Below, one piece after another: positions 27,680 through 36,102 of a stretch of 64,000 nt of DNA. Under the pieces are notes generated by a model. It worked only from the letters and a program-made list of their open reading frames with translations, was not told the origin of the DNA and did not search any database. The stretch is from Loktanella sp. S4079. GTDB lineage: Bacteria; Pseudomonadota; Alphaproteobacteria; Rhodobacterales; Rhodobacteraceae. The translations under genes and the position numbers were made by a program. The stretch spans positions 1-64,000 of the forward strand of contig NZ_JXYE01000006.1 of the NCBI RefSeq assembly GCF_000967725.1, written 5' to 3'. The stretch's first letter is position 1. Each line of letters opens with the position of its first letter.

Positions 27680-28330
27680 ATGGCTGAGCTTTTGATCATT
27701 CGGCATGGGCAGGCTTCTTTTGGGGCAGCAAATTACGATGCCTTGTCTGATTTGGGTAAACAACAAGCCAGAATTGTGGGTGAACTATTGCGCGCCTCTG
27801 GCTGGGTCCCCGACCGCGCAATTTCCGGCACACTCGATCGGCAAATTGATACGCTTGCCGCGATGGGGTTCGCTGTCACGCCAGAACAACACAGCGGGTT
27901 TAACGAATATGATTTTCAGGATTTGCTAAACGCCAGAACGTTAACGCCCAGCAATACCAAAGACCAACCAGATCGCAAAACCCATTTTCGCCTTTTGCGT
28001 GAAACGGTGCACGCTTGGATGCGCGACGAAATCCCCGACGCGTCAGAATCCTGGGCTGGGTTTACCGAACGCGTTGAACAGGCCCGCCGTTTCGCCATTG
28101 CGGGTAAGGCTAAGCGAACCGTGGTCGTCAGTTCTGGCGGTGTGATTGGCCAGATCGTGTCTCGCACTTTGGGTGGCGCGGTCGAAAACATGATGACGCT
28201 CAATCTGCAGATCAAGAACACTGCTATGACACGCTTTGTCTATTCAGATCGCGGTTTTTATCTGCACGAATTCAACAGCACCCCCCATTTCGCACAGGGC
28301 GAGGGCGCTGATATGATCAGTTACAGCTAG
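27680..28330 (+). CDS. Histidine phosphatase family protein
   Basis: 216-residue phosphoglycerate-mutase-like phosphatase. The phospho-acceptor motif LIIRHGQASFG (His9) opens the protein, and the second catalytic region VVVSSGGVIGQIV has Gly-Gly where many family members have the second His (typically S-H-G). It lies between the thiolase and the APH-type kinase genes with 12- and 4-bp gaps, so it is in the same operon. By context it may act on the phospho-intermediate made by the kinase; this is inference. Confidence 0.88.
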   Translation: MAELLIIRHGQASFGAANYDALSDLGKQQARIVGELLRASGWVPDRAISGTLDRQIDTLAAMGFAVTPEQHSGFNEYDFQDLLNARTLTPSNTKDQPDRKTHFRLLRETVHAWMRDEIPDASESWAGFTERVEQARRFAIAGKAKRTVVVSSGGVIGQIVSRTLGGAVENMMTLNLQIKNTAMTRFVYSDRGFYLHEFNSTPHFAQGEGADMISYS

Positions 28331-28334
28331 TGAA

Positions 28335-29363
28335 ATGATGAAAACAGATACGCAAAATCTCGACCTTGTGGCCGTTACAACCTATCTGTCCGATCACCTA
28401 CCGGGGTTAGACGGGCCGATCACCGCATCCAAATTTCAACAGGGTCAGTCCAACCCGACATTCCTTTTGCAAACCCCGACAAAGCGTCTGGTTCTGCGGC
28501 GCAAACCGCCGGGGCAATTGTTGAAATCTGCCCATGCCGTTGACCGCGAATTTCGGGTCCAATCCGCATTGGCAAATAGCGATGTTCCGGTGGCAAAAAT
28601 GCTGCACCTTTGCCATGATGAGTCCGTCATCGGATCCATGTTTTATGTCATGGAACATGTCGATGGGCGAAACTTTGGCTTTCCGCATTTGCCGGATGTG
28701 CCCGTCAGTGAACGCACCGCGATCATGACTGAAATGAACCGCGTGCTGGCCGCCTTGCATGATATCGACATCGAACAGCGGGCGCTGACCGATTATGGAC
28801 CACCCGGCAATTACTTTGAACGACAAATCAATCGCTGGAGCAAACAATATCGCGCCTCGGAAACCGAGACCATTCCAGCCATGGATCGCCTTATTGCGAT
28901 GCTGATCGAACAGATACCCGCCGATGACGGGCAGCGCGGGTTGGTCCACGGGGACTATCGGATCGACAATATGATTTTCGCCCAAGACAACACCGATTGC
29001 CTGGCAGTGCTTGATTGGGAACTATCAACCATCGGGCATCCCTTTGCGGATCTAGCTGCGGTGATCATGCAATGGCAAATGCCCGTCGGGGCCGAAGGCC
29101 GCGGACTAGAAGGGGCAGACCGCAAGGCATTGGGTCTGCCAAGTGACGCCGATTTCATTGCCCAATACTGTGACCGCAGACGCCTTCCACAGATCGAGAA
29201 CTTTGGTTTTTACCTGTCGTTTTGTTTTTTCCGCATGGCTGCGATCATCCAAGGCGTACGCAAACGCGCGCTGAGTGGGAACGCATCAAACCCCGAACGC
29301 GCAGCCAAGATCGGTGCCAAAGTCCCGCTATTCGCGCAGCGCGGGGTAGACGCACTGAGATAG
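28335..29363 (+). CDS. Phosphotransferase family protein (APH/ACAD10-11 kinase-like)
   Basis: 342-residue protein-kinase-fold phosphotransferase. The Brenner motif LVHGDYRIDNMIF (Asp207) and the metal motif VLDWELSTIGHPFADLA (Asp227) are intact, and the N-lobe has a Gln/Gly-rich loop QQGQSNPTFLL. It resembles the APH domain of eukaryotic ACAD10/ACAD11 and LvaA of Pseudomonas levulinate catabolism, which phosphorylate the 4-hydroxyl of 4-hydroxyacyl-CoA. An ACAD10/11-like dehydrogenase is encoded 7 kb away (36103). An antibiotic kinase role is unlikely in this context. Confidence 0.88.
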   Translation: MMKTDTQNLDLVAVTTYLSDHLPGLDGPITASKFQQGQSNPTFLLQTPTKRLVLRRKPPGQLLKSAHAVDREFRVQSALANSDVPVAKMLHLCHDESVIGSMFYVMEHVDGRNFGFPHLPDVPVSERTAIMTEMNRVLAALHDIDIEQRALTDYGPPGNYFERQINRWSKQYRASETETIPAMDRLIAMLIEQIPADDGQRGLVHGDYRIDNMIFAQDNTDCLAVLDWELSTIGHPFADLAAVIMQWQMPVGAEGRGLEGADRKALGLPSDADFIAQYCDRRRLPQIENFGFYLSFCFFRMAAIIQGVRKRALSGNASNPERAAKIGAKVPLFAQRGVDALR

Positions 29364-29376
29364 ACCAATCGCCATT

Positions 29377-29403
29377 TCCGAAATGATATTTCGCAAAGCG
29401 AAA
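29377..29403. promoter_or_regulatory. Candidate shared operator, TGCGAAA-type, copy 2
   Basis: TCCGAAA-TGATA-TTTCGCA (29377-29395) is a 19-bp dyad with one mismatch, overlapped by TTTCGC-AAA-GCGAAA (29389-29403). It lies ~110 bp upstream of the ABC transporter's first gene and just after the kinase gene, so it probably marks a separate promoter for the transporter genes. Confidence 0.55.
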
Positions 29404-29508
29404 CAAATTTGTTTGAATAACGCAGGACATGTGCAAAACTGATTCAATAATCAAAGGTCGCAAGCGCATGTCGACTATCGTGACCTAATTCTTTGGGAGG
29501 AGAAAAAC

Positions 29509-30753
29509 ATGAATAAGACGATGAAAGGACTATGCGGTGCGGTCGCAGGCGCGCTCTTGACCACCAGCGCGTCCTACGCAGATACAATCAAGATTGCGTT
29601 TATCGACCCGCTGTCCGGTCCTTTTGCGGCAACCGGGGAAAACGCCTATCACCTGTTTCAATATGCAGTTGATGCCGTCGTAAATGACCAAGGCGGCGTT
29701 TTGGATGGCGACACATTTGAACTGATCGGGCTTGATAACAAGATCAGCGCAACTGAAACGCTCATCCACTTGCAGACCGCGATTGACGATGGCGTGCGCT
29801 ATATCGTGCAAGGGCAATCATCTGGCGTCGCCGCGGCGCTGATCGACGCGATCAGCAAACACAATCGCCGCAACCCGGATCAGCAAGTACTATTCTTGAA
29901 CTACGCCGCGATTGATCCTGCGCTAACCAACGAAGCATGCAGCTTCTGGCACTTTAGTTTCGATGCAAATTCGGACCTAAAGATGGACGCTTTGACAGAC
30001 GTTATTGCACAAAGTCCAGAACTAACGTCAGGCTATCTCATCAACCAAGATTATAGCTTTGGCCGCGCTGTCGCCGCGAGCGCAACCGCAATGTTGGCCG
30101 ACAAACGCCCGGATATCACAATTGCGGGCGACGAGGTCCACCCAATCGGTCAAGTCAAAGACTTCACCCCCTACGCCCGCAAAATCGTCTCGTCCGGGGC
30201 AGACTTTGTGATTACGGGTGCGTGGGGCGCTGATATGTATGGGCTGGGAACCGCTTTGATTTCAAACGGTTTTACCGGACCAATCTACACCTATTACGCT
30301 GCAGCAAGCGGGATCACCGCCGGCTTTGGTGAGGCAGGCAAAGGATCATTGTTCATTGTCGCCGAAGGGCAGACGAACCCGCCAGTATCAGAAGAGGCTG
30401 CGCAATATGTCAGTGACTTCAAAACCGCGTTCCCCGGTGAGAATTTCACCCTCGCCCGGACGTCCAATGTGATGCGTATGCTCGCAGCCGCCATCAATGA
30501 GGCTGGCACCGCCACAGACGTGGTGGCAGTGGCCAACGCGCTCGAAGGGCTTGAGATCGAAAATCCTTTTGGTGGGACGCTCTATATGCGCCCGGACAAT
30601 CATCAATTGATCCAAGATGTTCACGTCATGGCGCATACAGACGAAGATATTGTCAACGCGCTGGACGGATCGCCTTTTGGGTTGCGGGTTTCAGATACTG
30701 TCGCAGCGGCGGGTCGCGACGCTGCCTCCTCGTGCGAGATGGATCGTCCCTGA
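29509..30753 (+). CDS. Branched-chain amino acid-type ABC transporter substrate-binding protein
   Basis: 414-residue periplasmic binding protein of the Leu/Ile/Val family (Peripla_BP_6). A Sec signal peptide covers about residues 1-24, with likely cleavage after ASYA. The mature protein begins with DTIKIAFIDPLSGPFAATGEN, the standard family opening, and later NQDYSFGRAVAASA lines the second lobe. The strong RBS is GGGAGGAG. By context the ligand is the acid handled by the surrounding CoA pathway rather than an amino acid. A hairpin follows before the permease gene. Confidence 0.92.
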   Translation: MNKTMKGLCGAVAGALLTTSASYADTIKIAFIDPLSGPFAATGENAYHLFQYAVDAVVNDQGGVLDGDTFELIGLDNKISATETLIHLQTAIDDGVRYIVQGQSSGVAAALIDAISKHNRRNPDQQVLFLNYAAIDPALTNEACSFWHFSFDANSDLKMDALTDVIAQSPELTSGYLINQDYSFGRAVAASATAMLADKRPDITIAGDEVHPIGQVKDFTPYARKIVSSGADFVITGAWGADMYGLGTALISNGFTGPIYTYYAAASGITAGFGEAGKGSLFIVAEGQTNPPVSEEAAQYVSDFKTAFPGENFTLARTSNVMRMLAAAINEAGTATDVVAVANALEGLEIENPFGGTLYMRPDNHQLIQDVHVMAHTDEDIVNALDGSPFGLRVSDTVAAAGRDAASSCEMDRP

Positions 30754-30767
30754 GTCAGCTCGCACAG

Positions 30768-30797
30768 GCACCCGACCGTCATTCCCCGGTCGGGTGC
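30768..30797 (+). terminator. Intercistronic hairpin after binding-protein gene
   Basis: GCACCCGACCG (30768-30778) pairs perfectly with CGGTCGGGTGC (30787-30797); the loop is 8 nt and no T-run follows. In such operons a stem here usually protects the upstream binding-protein message and lowers expression of the membrane parts, rather than stopping transcription fully. Confidence 0.6.
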
Positions 30798-30829
30798 ATT
30801 GACGTCGCAAAAAACGCCGGAGAAACGAA

Positions 30830-31786
30830 ATGGACCTCTTGTTGGTCAACCTTATTGACGGTCTCGTCACGGGACTGTTGCTCTTTATGCTATCAGCCGG
30901 GCTGACGCTCATCTTTTCGATGATGGGCGTTCTTAATTTTGCCCACGCCAGTTTTTACATGCTTGGCGCATATTTTGGCTATCAGATCAGCCTTTATATG
31001 GGCTTTTGGATGGCTCTTGTTTGTGCGCCCGTGATTGTCGGGTTTCTTGGTGCGGTGGTCGAGCGATACGGCCTGCGGCGCGTTCACCAGCATGGGCACG
31101 TCGCCGAATTGATCTTTACCTTCGGTCTGGCGCTTTTGATCGAAGAAGCGGTGCAGTTCTTTTGGGGCAAAAGCCAAGTTCCGTTTATGCCCCCTCAAGC
31201 GCTCGACTTCGCGCTATTCTCAATCGCAGGCAATGCCGTTCCGGCCTACAAGGTCTTTATGATCTTTGTTGCCATCGCGATTTTTGCTGGGTTGCTCTTT
31301 GTGCTGACCAAGACCCGGATTGGAATGATCATTCAGGCGGCGCTTAGCTTTCCGCGCACGGTCGAAGCACTTGGGCATAACGTGCCTTTGATTTTTATGT
31401 GTGTCTTTGGGGTGGGGACTGCCCTTGCCGCTGTGGCAGGCGTGATCGCTGGACCAGTCTTGGGGACCTTTCCGGGCATGGCGTTTGCATTGGGATCGAT
31501 TGTCTTTGTTACAATTGTCGTCGGCGGGCTTGGTTCGTTAAGCGGGGCGCTTTATGCGTCATTGCTGATCGGCTGGATCACCACCTTTGCCGCGTCCTAT
31601 GACGTTGGGCTTGCGGATATTCTGAACGCGATAGGCGTTGATCAACCTCTTGATATGCGCAACAGCCCGTGGCGTGATTTCTGGTCCATCACACTATCCC
31701 AGGTTGGACCGATCCTGCCATATTTGCTGATGGTGCTCACGCTTATTTTCCGCCCGCATGGTTTGTTTCGAAAGGGTGGCTTATGA
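30830..31786 (+). CDS. Branched-chain amino acid-type ABC transporter permease (LivH family)
   Basis: 318-residue inner-membrane permease with about eight hydrophobic segments. It starts MDLLLVNLIDGLVTGLLLFM and includes the LivH-type segment AGLTLIFSMMGVLNFAHASFYMLG, the usual first conserved block, and IVVGGLGSLSGALYAS near the cytoplasmic coupling helix. The stop overlaps the livM-like start by 4 bp. It forms the transmembrane channel together with the next gene's product. Confidence 0.92.
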   Translation: MDLLLVNLIDGLVTGLLLFMLSAGLTLIFSMMGVLNFAHASFYMLGAYFGYQISLYMGFWMALVCAPVIVGFLGAVVERYGLRRVHQHGHVAELIFTFGLALLIEEAVQFFWGKSQVPFMPPQALDFALFSIAGNAVPAYKVFMIFVAIAIFAGLLFVLTKTRIGMIIQAALSFPRTVEALGHNVPLIFMCVFGVGTALAAVAGVIAGPVLGTFPGMAFALGSIVFVTIVVGGLGSLSGALYASLLIGWITTFAASYDVGLADILNAIGVDQPLDMRNSPWRDFWSITLSQVGPILPYLLMVLTLIFRPHGLFRKGGL

Positions 31787-33072
31787 CTGACACAACACCA
31801 CAAATGACAGACACCGGACCTATGGGGCTTCGCCTAAAATCGGCGATGCCTTGGTTATGCGCTGCATTACTCTTGCTAATCTTGCCGCAGATATTCTCGG
31901 CGAATGCGACCATCACCTTGATGAACCAGATGGCCATCACCATCATATTTGCGCTCGCGTATAATATGCTATTGGGCCAAGGCGGAATGCTGTCGTTCGG
32001 CCACGCTGTTTTCATGGGGCTTGGTGGCGTCTTTGCCGTCCACGTCATGAGCTATGTCGAAGCCTTTGGCGCACCGCTTCCACTCCCGCTCTTGCCCTTG
32101 TTTGGTGGGTTTGCAGGGCTACTTTTGGCCTGCGTCATTGGCAGCTTTTCGACACGGCAGGCCGGGACAGTTTTTGCGATGATTTCACTTGGCGTGGGCG
32201 AGTTGATCGCTGCCTGCTCACTGATCTTTGTGACCTTCTTTGGCGGGGAAACAGGGGTGTCAGCTGACCGGACCTATGGCTTGCCTGTTTTCGGCGTCGA
32301 ATTTCTACGCCAATCAGAGGTCTACTACCTGATCGCCGCTTGGCTGCTGTTGTCCGTGTTTTTGATGTATCTTTACACGCGCACACCGATGGGGCGTATG
32401 GCCAATGCGGTGCGCGATAACCCTGAACGGGCTGAATTCTTGGGCTATTCCGCGCGCTGGGTCCGTTTTTATTCATTTATCTTCTCGGGGTTCTTTGCTG
32501 GCATCGCTGGTGGACTTTTTGCGCTGAACTACGAGATTATGACATCCGAAAGCATGAGCCTCGTCCAGTCGGGCAAGATCCTGTTGATCACCTTTCTTGG
32601 TGGGATGGGATATTTTGTCGGCCCGATCATTGGCGCGATCGTGTTTACTCTGCTGACAACGGTGCTGGGCCGCTACACAGAGCTGAGCGCGCTCTACGTC
32701 GGCACGGTCTTTGTTCTGACGGTGATGTACTGCCCGCGCGGGCTAGCTGGCCTCCTGATGATGCACGAACCGGCATATCGCTTAGGGAAATTACGCAGGC
32801 TAGTTGCGCCATATCTAAAGGTGCTGATCCCCGTACTGGTTGCGACACTTGGCTGCGCGGCTCTCTTTGAGATGCTTTTCCACGTCAGGCACGCCCCGCC
32901 CGGGGATCATGAAATGCGCCTGTATTGGGTCACCTTCGACAGTCACAGCCCTATCGCTTGGGGGATTGTCATTGGCGTCACATTGCTGGCCATCATGACG
33001 ACCCGTGCGCTGATCCCACATATCAAAGACGCTTGGCATGACGCCAACACCATCGACAAAGGGGCATCATGA
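31783..33072 (+). CDS. Branched-chain amino acid-type ABC transporter permease (LivM family) with C-terminal extension
   Basis: 429-residue permease. The LivM core holds AYNMLLGQGGMLSFGHAVFMGLGG, TRTPMGRMANAVRDNPERAEFLG and LITFLGGMGYFVGPIIGA. After the core (about residue 330) there are ~95 extra residues with two more hydrophobic segments, LIPVLVATLGCAALFEMLF and AWGIVIGVTLLAIM, beyond a typical LivM end. The extension is seen directly; its role is unknown. The start overlaps livH and the stop overlaps livG, each by 4 bp. Confidence 0.91.
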   Translation: MTDTTPQMTDTGPMGLRLKSAMPWLCAALLLLILPQIFSANATITLMNQMAITIIFALAYNMLLGQGGMLSFGHAVFMGLGGVFAVHVMSYVEAFGAPLPLPLLPLFGGFAGLLLACVIGSFSTRQAGTVFAMISLGVGELIAACSLIFVTFFGGETGVSADRTYGLPVFGVEFLRQSEVYYLIAAWLLLSVFLMYLYTRTPMGRMANAVRDNPERAEFLGYSARWVRFYSFIFSGFFAGIAGGLFALNYEIMTSESMSLVQSGKILLITFLGGMGYFVGPIIGAIVFTLLTTVLGRYTELSALYVGTVFVLTVMYCPRGLAGLLMMHEPAYRLGKLRRLVAPYLKVLIPVLVATLGCAALFEMLFHVRHAPPGDHEMRLYWVTFDSHSPIAWGIVIGVTLLAIMTTRALIPHIKDAWHDANTIDKGAS

Positions 33073-33827
33073 CACACGCTCTCGATATTTCCGGTCTCAA
33101 GAAAAGTTATGGCAAAGCCGAGATCATTCGCGGCGTTGACCTGCACATTACCAAAGGCGAACGCCACGCGATTATTGGCCCAAACGGTGCAGGCAAATCG
33201 ACACTGTTTAACCTGATCACCCGGCGCATGGCCCCAAGCGCAGGCAAGGTTCACCTGCATGGCCAAGACCTAAACGGGCTAGTCCCCTGCAAGATCAACC
33301 GCATGGGGCTGAGCCGTTCCTTTCAAATCAGCAACATCTTTCCAAGAATGAGTGTGTTTGAAAATATCCGCTGCGCGCTTTTGTGGTCGATGGGATTCAG
33401 ATACTCATTCTGGTCGCTGGTCGATCGGTCGAAACCACTGACAGAGGCAGCGGATGCGATCATCGAACAAATCAACCTCACATCGCGGCGTAACATTCCT
33501 GCTGGGGTGCTTTCCTATGCGGAACAGCGTGCGCTCGAAATCGGGCTAACAATTGCCGGTGGCGCCGATGTCGTCATGCTTGATGAACCCACTGCCGGGA
33601 TGAGCAACACCGAAACGGATTACATCGTTGAACTCATCCGCAAAGTGACGGTCGATAAAACATTGGTCATGGTCGAACATGACATGGGCGTCGTCTTTGG
33701 GCTGGCAGACCGGATTTCGGTGCTGGTCTACGGCAAGATCATCGCGACAGGTACACCCGAGGAAATTCGCGCAAACCCAACAGTCCAAGAAGCCTACCTT
33801 GGGACGGCAATCAAGGCGGAGCAATAA
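33069..33827 (+). CDS. Branched-chain amino acid-type ABC transporter ATP-binding protein (LivG family)
   Basis: 252-residue cytosolic ATPase. Walker A is IIGPNGAGKSTLFNLI, the signature region LSYAEQRALEIGLTIA, Walker B VVMLDEPTAGMS, and the H-loop His is in MVEHDMGVVFGLADR. All catalytic residues are normal, unlike its partner LivF-type protein. It is translationally coupled to livM (ATGA). Confidence 0.93.
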   Translation: MTHALDISGLKKSYGKAEIIRGVDLHITKGERHAIIGPNGAGKSTLFNLITRRMAPSAGKVHLHGQDLNGLVPCKINRMGLSRSFQISNIFPRMSVFENIRCALLWSMGFRYSFWSLVDRSKPLTEAADAIIEQINLTSRRNIPAGVLSYAEQRALEIGLTIAGGADVVMLDEPTAGMSNTETDYIVELIRKVTVDKTLVMVEHDMGVVFGLADRISVLVYGKIIATGTPEEIRANPTVQEAYLGTAIKAEQ

Positions 33828-33828
33828 C

Positions 33829-34530
33829 ATGCTGGAAATCGAAAACCTGCATGCCTACTACGGTAAATCCCATGTACTTCAGGGCGTGAACATGCACATT
33901 CAAAAGGGCGAAATTGTCGCCCTACTTGGTCGCAACGGCGTTGGACGTTCAACGACATGCAAAACGGTCATCGGAGAGGTCCCCGCCCATGGATCAGTGA
34001 AGTTTAACGGCCAAGAAATTGCGGGTAAAAAGGCATTTGATATTGCACGCCTCGGGCTGGGCTATGTTCCCGAGAACCGCGACATCTTTCCAGGGCTAAC
34101 GACCCGTCAGAACCTTATCCTTGGCCTCAAACCCGGCCAAAAGGACGGGCAAGGGCGTTGGTCGCTACAGGATATGTTCGACATGTTCGAGAACCTAAAC
34201 AACCGTGCAGATACCGAAGCCAGCGTTCTTTCAGGTGGCGAAAAGCAGATGCTGACAATGTGCCGCGCGCTGATGGGCGATCCGGACCTCATCATGATCG
34301 ACGAACCGACCGAGGGGCTCGCACCACAAATGGTGCAGCGCGTCGGTGGCCTGCTGAAAGAAATCGCAAAGCGCGGGGTCTCGACGCTATTGGTCGAACA
34401 AAAGCTCGATATTGCGTTGGATATTTCAGACCGTGTCTATGTGATGGGCCATGGGCGGGTCGTATTCGAAGGCACCCCCCAAGAGCTAAGCGCCAATGAA
34501 ACAGTCCGCAAAGAATGGCTCGAGGTTTGA
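33829..34530 (+). CDS. Branched-chain amino acid-type ABC transporter ATP-binding protein (LivF family), variant Walker A
   Basis: 233 residues from ATG 33829, the family N-terminus (MLEIENLHAYYGKSHVL), one base after the livG stop. The signature LSGGEKQMLTMCRALM, Walker B LIMIDEPTEGLAP and H-loop VEQKLDIAL are normal. The Walker A motif reads GRNGVGRSTT: Arg40 replaces the universal P-loop Lys. I recall similar GxGRST forms in some proteobacterial LivF-like proteins, so it may be a lineage variant rather than damage, but the site is expected to bind ATP differently. A terminator follows at 34534-34560. Confidence 0.92.
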   Translation: MLEIENLHAYYGKSHVLQGVNMHIQKGEIVALLGRNGVGRSTTCKTVIGEVPAHGSVKFNGQEIAGKKAFDIARLGLGYVPENRDIFPGLTTRQNLILGLKPGQKDGQGRWSLQDMFDMFENLNNRADTEASVLSGGEKQMLTMCRALMGDPDLIMIDEPTEGLAPQMVQRVGGLLKEIAKRGVSTLLVEQKLDIALDISDRVYVMGHGRVVFEGTPQELSANETVRKEWLEV

Positions 34531-34533
34531 GAC

Positions 34534-34560
34534 ACACCGCCCCATATGAGCGGGCGGTGT
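34534..34560. terminator. Terminator between convergent livF-type and SDR genes
   Basis: ACACCGCCC (34534-34542) pairs with GGGCGGTGT (34552-34560) around a 9-nt loop; AAGCTAAGTTTT follows on plus. It lies in the 33 bp between convergent stops, so it probably serves both directions. Confidence 0.7.
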
Positions 34561-34563
34561 AAG

Positions 34564-35331
34564 CTAAGTTTTCCGAAACTTACGATTAAGTTTGCGCATT
34601 CCCCCGATCCAACGCGCATAGTCGTCGGCCTTATTCTGGAAATATCCCAGCACCTCTGGATGCGGCAGCACGAGAAATCTCTCTTGTTTGATCGCATCAA
34701 TACAGGCGTCAGCGACGATTTCGGGTTCTAGCAACCCATCCAGCGCCGCCACGGATGTTTCTTTGCCACGTGTCATCTCGGACCTGACCGCCTGCGGGCA
34801 CAGTACCGAAACGCCGATCCCGTCGTCACCATGTGTCAATGCCAACCATTCAGCAAACCCAACCGCTGCGTGCTTGCTCACGCTATAGGGTGCGGCACCA
34901 ATTTGACTAAGCAATCCAGCTGCAGATGCGGTATTTAGAATATAGCCGCCCTTTCGTGCAATCATGCGCGGCAGCATGTGTCGCGCGGCCCAAACATGAG
35001 ACATCACGTTGATCTCCCATATCTTTTGCCAATCGGCATTCGGGGCCTCCGCCCCACCTTTGACCATGATGCCCGCGTTTGAACAAAACAGCCCAATTGG
35101 GCCGACCGTTGTCTCGATATGCGCAATGAGCGCGGCAATGTCGGCTTCTTTGCTAACATCAAGCCGATAAGCGATACCTCCGCAGGCGCTGGCAGTTTCA
35201 TCAGCCCCAACGTTGTTGATATCTGCGCAGATGACGTGTTTCGCGCCTGCCCGAGCGAGCCTTAGGGCCAAGGCCCGCCCAATCCCGCTGGCTGCGCCTG
35301 TGACGACTGCGATTTGACCCGTGATTTCCAT
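34564..35331 (-). CDS. SDR family NAD(P)-dependent oxidoreductase
   Basis: 255-residue classical short-chain dehydrogenase. Cofactor motif TGAASGIGRALALRLARAG, NAG in CSNAGIMVKGG, catalytic Ser near NTASAAG and the YSVSKHA motif with Tyr and Lys. The Asp in HVICADINN at the end of strand 2 favours NAD over NADP. Last gene of a three-gene minus unit with another SDR and an ACAD10/11-like dehydrogenase, 3 bp after the upstream stop. The substrate is probably a hydroxyacyl-CoA or alcohol of the island pathway. Confidence 0.91.
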   Translation of the reverse strand: MEITGQIAVVTGAASGIGRALALRLARAGAKHVICADINNVGADETASACGGIAYRLDVSKEADIAALIAHIETTVGPIGLFCSNAGIMVKGGAEAPNADWQKIWEINVMSHVWAARHMLPRMIARKGGYILNTASAAGLLSQIGAAPYSVSKHAAVGFAEWLALTHGDDGIGVSVLCPQAVRSEMTRGKETSVAALDGLLEPEIVADACIDAIKQERFLVLPHPEVLGYFQNKADDYARWIGGMRKLNRKFRKT

Positions 35332-35334
35332 TTT

Positions 35335-36099
35335 TTAGGCCCACATATGCGTGCCGCCACAGACCGTCAGCGCCTGCCCCGTCATGTAGCTACTCTCGTC
35401 TGAGGCCAGATAAACCGCCAACCCGGAAAAATCTGACGGCTCACCCAAACGCCGCAAAGGAACGTCATTACGAGCGCGTTCTTCTGCCTCGGGGTTATCC
35501 CAAAGTTCCTTGGCAAAGTCGGTCTTGATCACGCCTGGACAAATGGCGTTGCAACGTATGCCCTTGGGGCCGAACTCAAGCGCAAGATTGCGCACCAGCC
35601 CGATCAACGCCAGTTTGGACATCCCATAATGGCCAAGCATATCAGACGGCTGGTACGCGCCCACTGATGCCGTAAAGATCATTGATCCGCGACCTTTGGC
35701 AATCATATCAGGGGCAAGTAGCTGCGCCAGCCACAGGTTTGACTGCACATTGGAGGTCATAATTTTGTCATAGGCAGCATCAGGAATTTCAGATGTCTTG
35801 CCGTAGTATGGGTTCACGCCCGCATTTCCGATGAGGATATCGACCGGGCCAACGGCGGATCGGGTCCGCGCGACCAATGTTTCTAACTGATCACGGTAGC
35901 CGACATTGGCGGCAATCCCGATTGCACATGCACGCCCGGTCGTTTCGTTAATTTCCGCAGCTGCGACATCAAGCTGGTCTTGCTTGCGCGATGAAATCAC
36001 GACCTGCGCCCCTTGCGCAGCCAGCGCCTTTGCCATGGCCAGCCCCATGCCCTTGGAGGCACCCGTTAGCAGCGCAGTTCTTCCCGTTAAATCAAACAT
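35335..36099 (-). CDS. SDR family NAD(P)-dependent oxidoreductase
   Basis: 254-residue classical SDR with TGASKGMGLAMAKALAAQG, IGNAGVNPYYG, and the catalytic YGMSKLAL block. The ISSRKQDQ stretch after strand 2 (Arg) suggests NADP preference. It lies 3 bp after the ACAD10/11-like gene. Bacterial gene sets with an ACAD11-like enzyme often include such an SDR. Confidence 0.91.
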   Translation of the reverse strand: MFDLTGRTALLTGASKGMGLAMAKALAAQGAQVVISSRKQDQLDVAAAEINETTGRACAIGIAANVGYRDQLETLVARTRSAVGPVDILIGNAGVNPYYGKTSEIPDAAYDKIMTSNVQSNLWLAQLLAPDMIAKGRGSMIFTASVGAYQPSDMLGHYGMSKLALIGLVRNLALEFGPKGIRCNAICPGVIKTDFAKELWDNPEAEERARNDVPLRRLGEPSDFSGLAVYLASDESSYMTGQALTVCGGTHMWA

Positions 36100-36102
36100 C
36101 GA

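Noticed and set aside
28335..29363. Aminoglycoside resistance kinase
   Set aside because: Fold is APH-like, but placement in an acyl-CoA operon with an ACAD10/11-like partner fits a 4-hydroxyacyl kinase far better.
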